Shown: one piece after another, positions 60,271 to 64,000 of the stretch
How the letters are laid out: every line of letters starts with the position of its first letter
Numbering within the stretch: position 1 is the stretch's first letter
Assembly (NCBI RefSeq): GCF_000413315.1
Contig: NZ_KE340297.1
Coordinates: 1,868,581 to 1,932,580, forward strand
DNA length: 64,000 nt
From: Propionibacterium sp. oral taxon 192 str. F0372
GTDB taxonomy: Bacteria; Actinomycetota; Actinomycetes; Propionibacteriales; Propionibacteriaceae
Reading direction: 5' to 3'
The notes under the pieces: generated by a model
What the model was told of the DNA's origin: nothing
The model's input: the letters and a program-made list of their open reading frames with translations, nothing else
Database searches by the model: none
Translations under genes and position numbers: made by a program

Positions 60271-61692
60271 TCAGATCTGGTAGTAGAGATCGAATTCGTA
60301 GGGGTGCGGTCGCTGTTGCAGGGCCGCGATCTCCTCACGCTTCAACCCGATCCAGATGTCGATGAGGTCTTGGGTGAACACATCGCCGACCAGCAGGAAG
60401 TCGTGGTCGGTCTCAAGGGCGTCGAGCACCTCGGACAGCGACCCCGGGACTTGGGTGATCTCGGCATGTTCTTCGGGGGGAAGCTCATAGAGGTCTTTGT
60501 CGACGGGGGCCGGCGGCTCGATCCTGTTCTGGATGCCGTCGATGCCGGCCATTAGGCAAGCTGAGAAGGCCAGGTATGGGTTCGAGGATGGGTCTGGGCA
60601 GCGGAATTCGATGCGCTTGGCCTTCGGATTTGAGCCGGTGATCGGAATGCGGATACAAGCCGAGCGGTTGCGGGCCGAGTAGACCAGGTTCACTGGCGCC
60701 TCGAAACCCGGCACCAGACGGTGGAAGGAGTTCGCCGTTGGATTGGTGAATGCCAGCAGGGCCGGGGCGTGGGCCAGCAGACCCCCGATGTACCAGCGGG
60801 CGATGTCGGAGAGTTGGCCGTAACCGTTCTCGTCGTAGAACAGCGGCTTGCCTTTGTTCCAGATGGATTGGTGGATGTGCATGCCCGAGCCGTTGTCACC
60901 GAAGACCGGTTTGGGCATGAAGGTGACCGACTTGCCGTTGCGATAGCCGGCATTTTTCGCCAAATACTTGAATTTCATCATGTTGTCTGCCGATGCGACC
61001 AACTCGTCGAAACGCCAGTTGATCTCGGCCTGTCCGGCAGCGCCCACCTCGTGGTGAGCCCGTTCAATGATCAGACCTGCCTCGGTGGACAACCGAACCA
61101 TCTCGTCGCGCAGATCACCATAGTGGTCTGCCGGGGCAACGGGGAAATAGCCGCCCTTCAGTTTCACCTTGTAACCTAGGTTTCCGCGGTCCTCGGCGCG
61201 GGCGGAGTTCCACCCGGCTGATTCGGCGTCGATGGAGTAGAAGGAGGTGCGCTCATTGGTCTCGTAGCGCACGTCGTCGAAGACGTAGAATTCGGCCTCC
61301 GGGGCGAAGAATGCAGTGTCGCCGATGCCGGTGGTGTCCAAGTAGGCTTCGGCCTTGCGTGCAACGTTGCGCGGATCGCGGGAGAACGGCTCCTTGGTCA
61401 GCGGATCGTGGACGAAAAAGTTCACCACCAAGGTCCTTGCCTCTCGGAAGGGGTCAACGAAGGCGGAAGCTGGGTCGGGCATCAGCGCCATGTCGGACTG
61501 GTCGATGGTGGTGAAACCAACGACCGAGGAGCCATCGAAGGCCAGCCCCTCCTCAAAGACCGCCGGGCCGAATTCGTGGGCTGGGACGGTGAAGTGCTGC
61601 ATGACACCGGGCAGGTCGCAGAAGCGGACGTCGATGTTCTCGATGCCCTCCTCCCTTACGAACGCCAGTAGGTCATCGGCGCCTTTGAACAT
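60271..61692 (-). CDS. glnA1: glutamine synthetase type I, GlnA1
   Basis: A 473-residue GSI-beta enzyme, the main ammonia-assimilating glutamine synthetase (dodecamer; glutamate + NH3 + ATP). Motifs are [31 protein letters not shown], the ATP-binding [18 protein letters not shown], and [19 protein letters not shown]. The adenylylation site is intact: Tyr402 in [10 protein letters not shown]. It is thus a target for GlnE, encoded at 46,708. It carries the 25-residue insertion typical of GSI-beta. The start [20 protein letters not shown] matches the family. Confidence 0.96.
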   Translation of the reverse strand: MFKGADDLLAFVREEGIENIDVRFCDLPGVMQHFTVPAHEFGPAVFEEGLAFDGSSVVGFTTIDQSDMALMPDPASAFVDPFREARTLVVNFFVHDPLTKEPFSRDPRNVARKAEAYLDTTGIGDTAFFAPEAEFYVFDDVRYETNERTSFYSIDAESAGWNSARAEDRGNLGYKVKLKGGYFPVAPADHYGDLRDEMVRLSTEAGLIIERAHHEVGAAGQAEINWRFDELVASADNMMKFKYLAKNAGYRNGKSVTFMPKPVFGDNGSGMHIHQSIWNKGKPLFYDENGYGQLSDIARWYIGGLLAHAPALLAFTNPTANSFHRLVPGFEAPVNLVYSARNRSACIRIPITGSNPKAKRIEFRCPDPSSNPYLAFSACLMAGIDGIQNRIEPPAPVDKDLYELPPEEHAEITQVPGSLSEVLDALETDHDFLLVGDVFTQDLIDIWIGLKREEIAALQQRPHPYEFDLYYQI

Positions 61693-61891
61693 CTGTACTC
61701 CTCTGCTTCGTCAACGGCAGGTATCGATCGATTCATTCGACGTGGACAACCCTACTGATCCGTGAGGAGTCAGTGTTGCATCTGTACTTCAACGAGGCTA
61801 CGAGGCGTGAGAAGGCTCCGTCTCGGGTGACCCCGTCGCGACCTAGACTTGCCTGCATTACACCCGGATGCCCCCGAAGCAGGGAGAAACG

Positions 61892-63058
61892 TTGAAACGA
61901 AGGCGAAGACGTCGCGCATCCTCGGGAACGACATTCCCTGGCGGTTCGTCGTGTGCTGTCCGGCCCCGGATCTTATTGGGGTGGTTGACCGGAAACACTG
62001 GTGGAATCGAGACCTTCATCGTGACCGCGGTACGGGCGCTTCGTGAGGACTATGACATCACCGTGCTCACCACGAGTCCCGCTCCGGCAAGGCGCGGCGA
62101 GCTCGAGCAATTGGGGGCACGAGTGGTCCGGCTTCCGTCGCCCACGAGGCATCCTGTACGTTACCTGGAGAGCTTGCTGCTACTGCTTCACAGAGGGGAC
62201 TTCCAAGTCGTCTGGATGAACCACTGCATTGCTCACCTTCATGAGTTGGCGCTGGCCCGGGCGATGGGGGTACCGCGAAGGATCTTTCACGCCCATCAGT
62301 CGGCAAATATGTTCGGGGTCGGGCACGGGATAGTGCATCGACTCCAGCGACGTTTCATCCCGCTGTTCGCCGATGGATGCTTTGCATGCGATGAAGAAGC
62401 TGCACGGTGGTTCTTCCCGCACACCACATGGACCTTCGTTCCCAATATGATTGATCCCGAAATATTCGCCTTCGATCCCCGGCGGCGTCGGGTGAAACGA
62501 GAGGAACTGGGAATCGCGGATGACACGACGGTGATGATCCACGTAGGACGGCTCGCTCCAGAGAAGAACCAGCGTTTCTCGCTCGAACTGCTCGCCGAGT
62601 TACGGGGGCGAGGACATGAGGTTTTGCTCCTCATGTGCGGTGATGGGACCGATGCTATTCGGCTCCACAAGGAGATCGTCAACCGGGGGCTCCAGAACAA
62701 CGCTCTGATGCTGGGAACCCGTGACGACATCCCCGACTTGTTCCAGGCAGCGGACGTGGCAGTGTTGCCATCCTGGTTCGAGGGCCTGCCCTATGTGGGC
62801 CTTGAGGCCCAGTGCAGTGGGCTTCCCCTGCTCGTGTCTAATCGAGTCGGCAGGGGGCTGGGGGTTGGTGGACAGGTGTACTGGCTGGACATCGGTCACG
62901 GTGTCGATGACTGGGTGAACTGCGTGGAGCAGCTGATTGACAAGCCCTCGGACCGGTTCCACAATCCGATTCTTGGGACCAGGTTCGATGCCGGAGCCGA
63001 GCAGAAGCGGTTCCGATCGCTCGCGGACAGAACAGGTCACTTGCCAACTTTGAACTGA
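61892..63058 (+). CDS. GT4 family glycosyltransferase
   Basis: A 388-residue GT-B glycosyltransferase of the capsule/exopolysaccharide EpsF-like type. The acceptor domain begins ILLGWLTGNTGGIETFIVTA. The donor domain has MIHVGRLAPEKNQRFSLELL, LLMCGDGTDAIRL and the catalytic EGLPYVGLEAQCSGLPLLVS. A run of arginines (KRRRRRRASS) forms the extreme N-terminus. TTG 61892 has AGGGAGA 5 bases upstream; ATG 61868 lacks a ribosome site, so the start is uncertain. No other polysaccharide genes are adjacent. An iron box follows its stop. Confidence 0.82.
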   Translation: MKRRRRRRASSGTTFPGGSSCAVRPRILLGWLTGNTGGIETFIVTAVRALREDYDITVLTTSPAPARRGELEQLGARVVRLPSPTRHPVRYLESLLLLLHRGDFQVVWMNHCIAHLHELALARAMGVPRRIFHAHQSANMFGVGHGIVHRLQRRFIPLFADGCFACDEEAARWFFPHTTWTFVPNMIDPEIFAFDPRRRRVKREELGIADDTTVMIHVGRLAPEKNQRFSLELLAELRGRGHEVLLLMCGDGTDAIRLHKEIVNRGLQNNALMLGTRDDIPDLFQAADVAVLPSWFEGLPYVGLEAQCSGLPLLVSNRVGRGLGVGGQVYWLDIGHGVDDWVNCVEQLIDKPSDRFHNPILGTRFDAGAEQKRFRSLADRTGHLPTLN

Positions 63059-63059
63059 T

Positions 63060-63078
63060 TTAGGTTAAACTAACCTTG
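63060..63078. promoter_or_regulatory. DtxR/IdeR-type iron box
   Basis: TTAGGTTAAACTAACCTTG matches the DtxR consensus TTAGGTTAGCCTAACCTAA at 15 of 19 positions, including both AGGTTA...TAACCT half-sites. It overlaps TTAAAC/TAAACT (-10-like) with TTGCCA at 63,041 upstream. Repression by an iron-loaded regulator of the downstream membrane gene is expected. Confidence 0.8.
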
Positions 63079-63221
63079 ACGACAGACTTGCGGGACCTTG
63101 GGGCAGGGCTCGATGGTGAGCCTTAGGACAACGGTTTCCAGGTGTGCGTCGGTATTCCCGGCGGAACCACCCCTCTGACGGGTTGGCTGTCGTTGTTACC
63201 CCACAATGACGAGGCGGTCCA

Positions 63222-64000
63222 GTGAACAAAACAAGAGAACAACAATCCCTCGGTACCGTAGGCACAATGCTGCGGAACTGGTTCTGGTTGGCCTGCGGGC
63301 TCATCGGACTCGGTGGGACGGCTGCTACGTGGTTGCTGTTGCCCCGGGAGAGGGAGGTATCCGGGCCGTTAGAATTCATCATCAAGATCGTGGTCTATCT
63401 CCTGCTCATCGCTACCATCGCGACCTTCCCACGATGCGGTGGGCGATGGACGTGGTTGTCGGTGATGCCTTTCGTGGCATTCACCGGCTATGTCATCCCG
63501 CGAATCTCCTACTACTATTACTTTGACCGGGAGCAACTGCACGCCGGGGAGTTTTACACGCACTTGTACCTGTTGCTTTATCCGGGCATTGTGCTCACCA
63601 CTGCCCTGGCTCTACGAGTTGGGGGGGCTGCGGCCGGCAGAGTTGTCAAGGTAGCGGTCATGGGGGTGCTTATAGTCTTTTCTGGCTTCCTCGACGTCAT
63701 GTGGCAACTGGTCAATCCCCTTGACCATATTGCCGAGACCTTGGACGCTCCCCACATTGTCGTCATCGTCGGGCGACCGGTGAGCTTCACCGAAGCCATC
63801 TGGTTCACGGTGGCTCATGTACCGCTGGCTGTGCTGCTCGCTTGTTTGCCCCTGCAACGTTGGATGCAGATCTTCGATGATCAACCCGATGAAGCCCCAC
63901 CCGGTGCTGGGGGCACCCAGCCTCCTGCGGTACAGCCTGGCGGGTGTCCGCTGGCGGAGAACCAGCATGAACCGGGTACAGCTGCTGATGGGGGAGTCAA
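63222..64000 (+). CDS. unrecognised membrane protein (partial, runs off the window)
   Basis: An open frame of 259 complete codons continues past the window end. The GTG start has GAGG about 7 bases upstream; the start is MNKTREQQSLGTVGTMLRNW. Five or six hydrophobic segments are visible (~residues 19-40, 52-70, 77-94, 115-135, 143-163, 188-210), with aromatic patches such as RISYYYYFDRE. After ~215 the tail becomes Pro/Gly/Glu-rich and is probably cytosolic. No family is recognised. The iron box 144 bp upstream suggests an iron-starvation gene, perhaps with an iron or heme transporter beyond the window. Confidence 0.75.
   Translation, partial: MNKTREQQSLGTVGTMLRNWFWLACGLIGLGGTAATWLLLPREREVSGPLEFIIKIVVYLLLIATIATFPRCGGRWTWLSVMPFVAFTGYVIPRISYYYYFDREQLHAGEFYTHLYLLLYPGIVLTTALALRVGGAAAGRVVKVAVMGVLIVFSGFLDVMWQLVNPLDHIAETLDAPHIVVIVGRPVSFTEAIWFTVAHVPLAVLLACLPLQRWMQIFDDQPDEAPPGAGGTQPPAVQPGGCPLAENQHEPGTAADGGV

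Noticed and set aside
1-64000. tRNA genes, rRNA genes or CRISPR arrays
   Set aside because: No cloverleaf with matching arms, no rRNA core sequence and no regularly spaced identical repeats were seen on reading through; a dedicated tRNA scan was not possible.

Overview
The window is chromosomal DNA of a high-GC actinobacterium. The best guess is a member of the Propionibacteriaceae (Cutibacterium/Arachnia-like). Support: an FdxA-type ferredoxin beside DapC, a GlnA1/GlnA2/GlnE set, an actinobacterial GlgA/GlgC pair, DUF3117, DUF2510, WYL and DivIVA-domain proteins, late cobalamin genes (cobU, cobS), and stretches whose gene order recalls Mycobacterium tuberculosis (fdxA-dapC, dapD/dapE, DUF3117-glgA/glgC, O-methyltransferase, tatB, mrp, MgtE-N protein; and separately zinc-ribbon protein, glnA1, glnE, glnA2). 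The family assignment is inference; no rRNA is present to test it.

Layout. 1-10,035: lysine/peptidoglycan precursor genes (dapC, dapD, dapE, dapA), glycogen genes glgA and glgC, tatB and small conserved proteins. 10,036-13,054: an accessory island with a two-gene ABC exporter behind a repeat-rich leader, followed by decayed IS5- and IS110-type transposase fragments. 13,055-24,115: mrp, pepN, DUF1003 plus a soluble MgtE-N/CBS protein, a CitE-like lyase, an Xaa-Pro aminopeptidase and glycerate kinase. 24,116-29,385: a broken DUF1304 gene, then a compact sugar PTS made of one EIIA-HPr-EI fusion protein and one EIIBC carrying a second, cysteine-less EIIB-like tail. 29,487-43,533: zinc-ribbon coiled-coil protein, ABC exporter, RNB ribonuclease directly upstream of rnpB (RNase P RNA), exonuclease, phosphate transporter, methionine aminopeptidase, and a WYL regulator facing a DinB protein across a palindromic operator. 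43,639-52,428: glnA2, a MarR regulator with three tandem operators, glnE, an SDR, cobS/cobU and a histidine phosphatase.

The most unusual part is 52,551-60,111. Two tightly coupled leftward operons sit there. The first (57,456 to 52,551) encodes DUF4956, a VTC-type polyphosphate polymerase domain protein, a DUF4353-type lipoprotein, a phosphodiester-glycosidase-like secreted protein and a GT2-GtrA glycosyltransferase. Start and stop codons overlap or nearly touch at every junction. Its leader carries 11-bp repeats resembling a Streptomyces PHO box plus a 21-bp tandem repeat. The second (60,111 to 57,664) encodes a winged-helix regulator, a PLDc_N membrane peptide and an ABC transporter, all with 4-bp overlaps, preceded by an AT-rich inverted repeat.

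60,271-64,000: glnA1 with the adenylylation tyrosine, a GT4 glycosyltransferase, a near-consensus DtxR/IdeR iron box, and an unrecognised membrane protein gene that runs off the window. No tRNA, rRNA or CRISPR array was seen.
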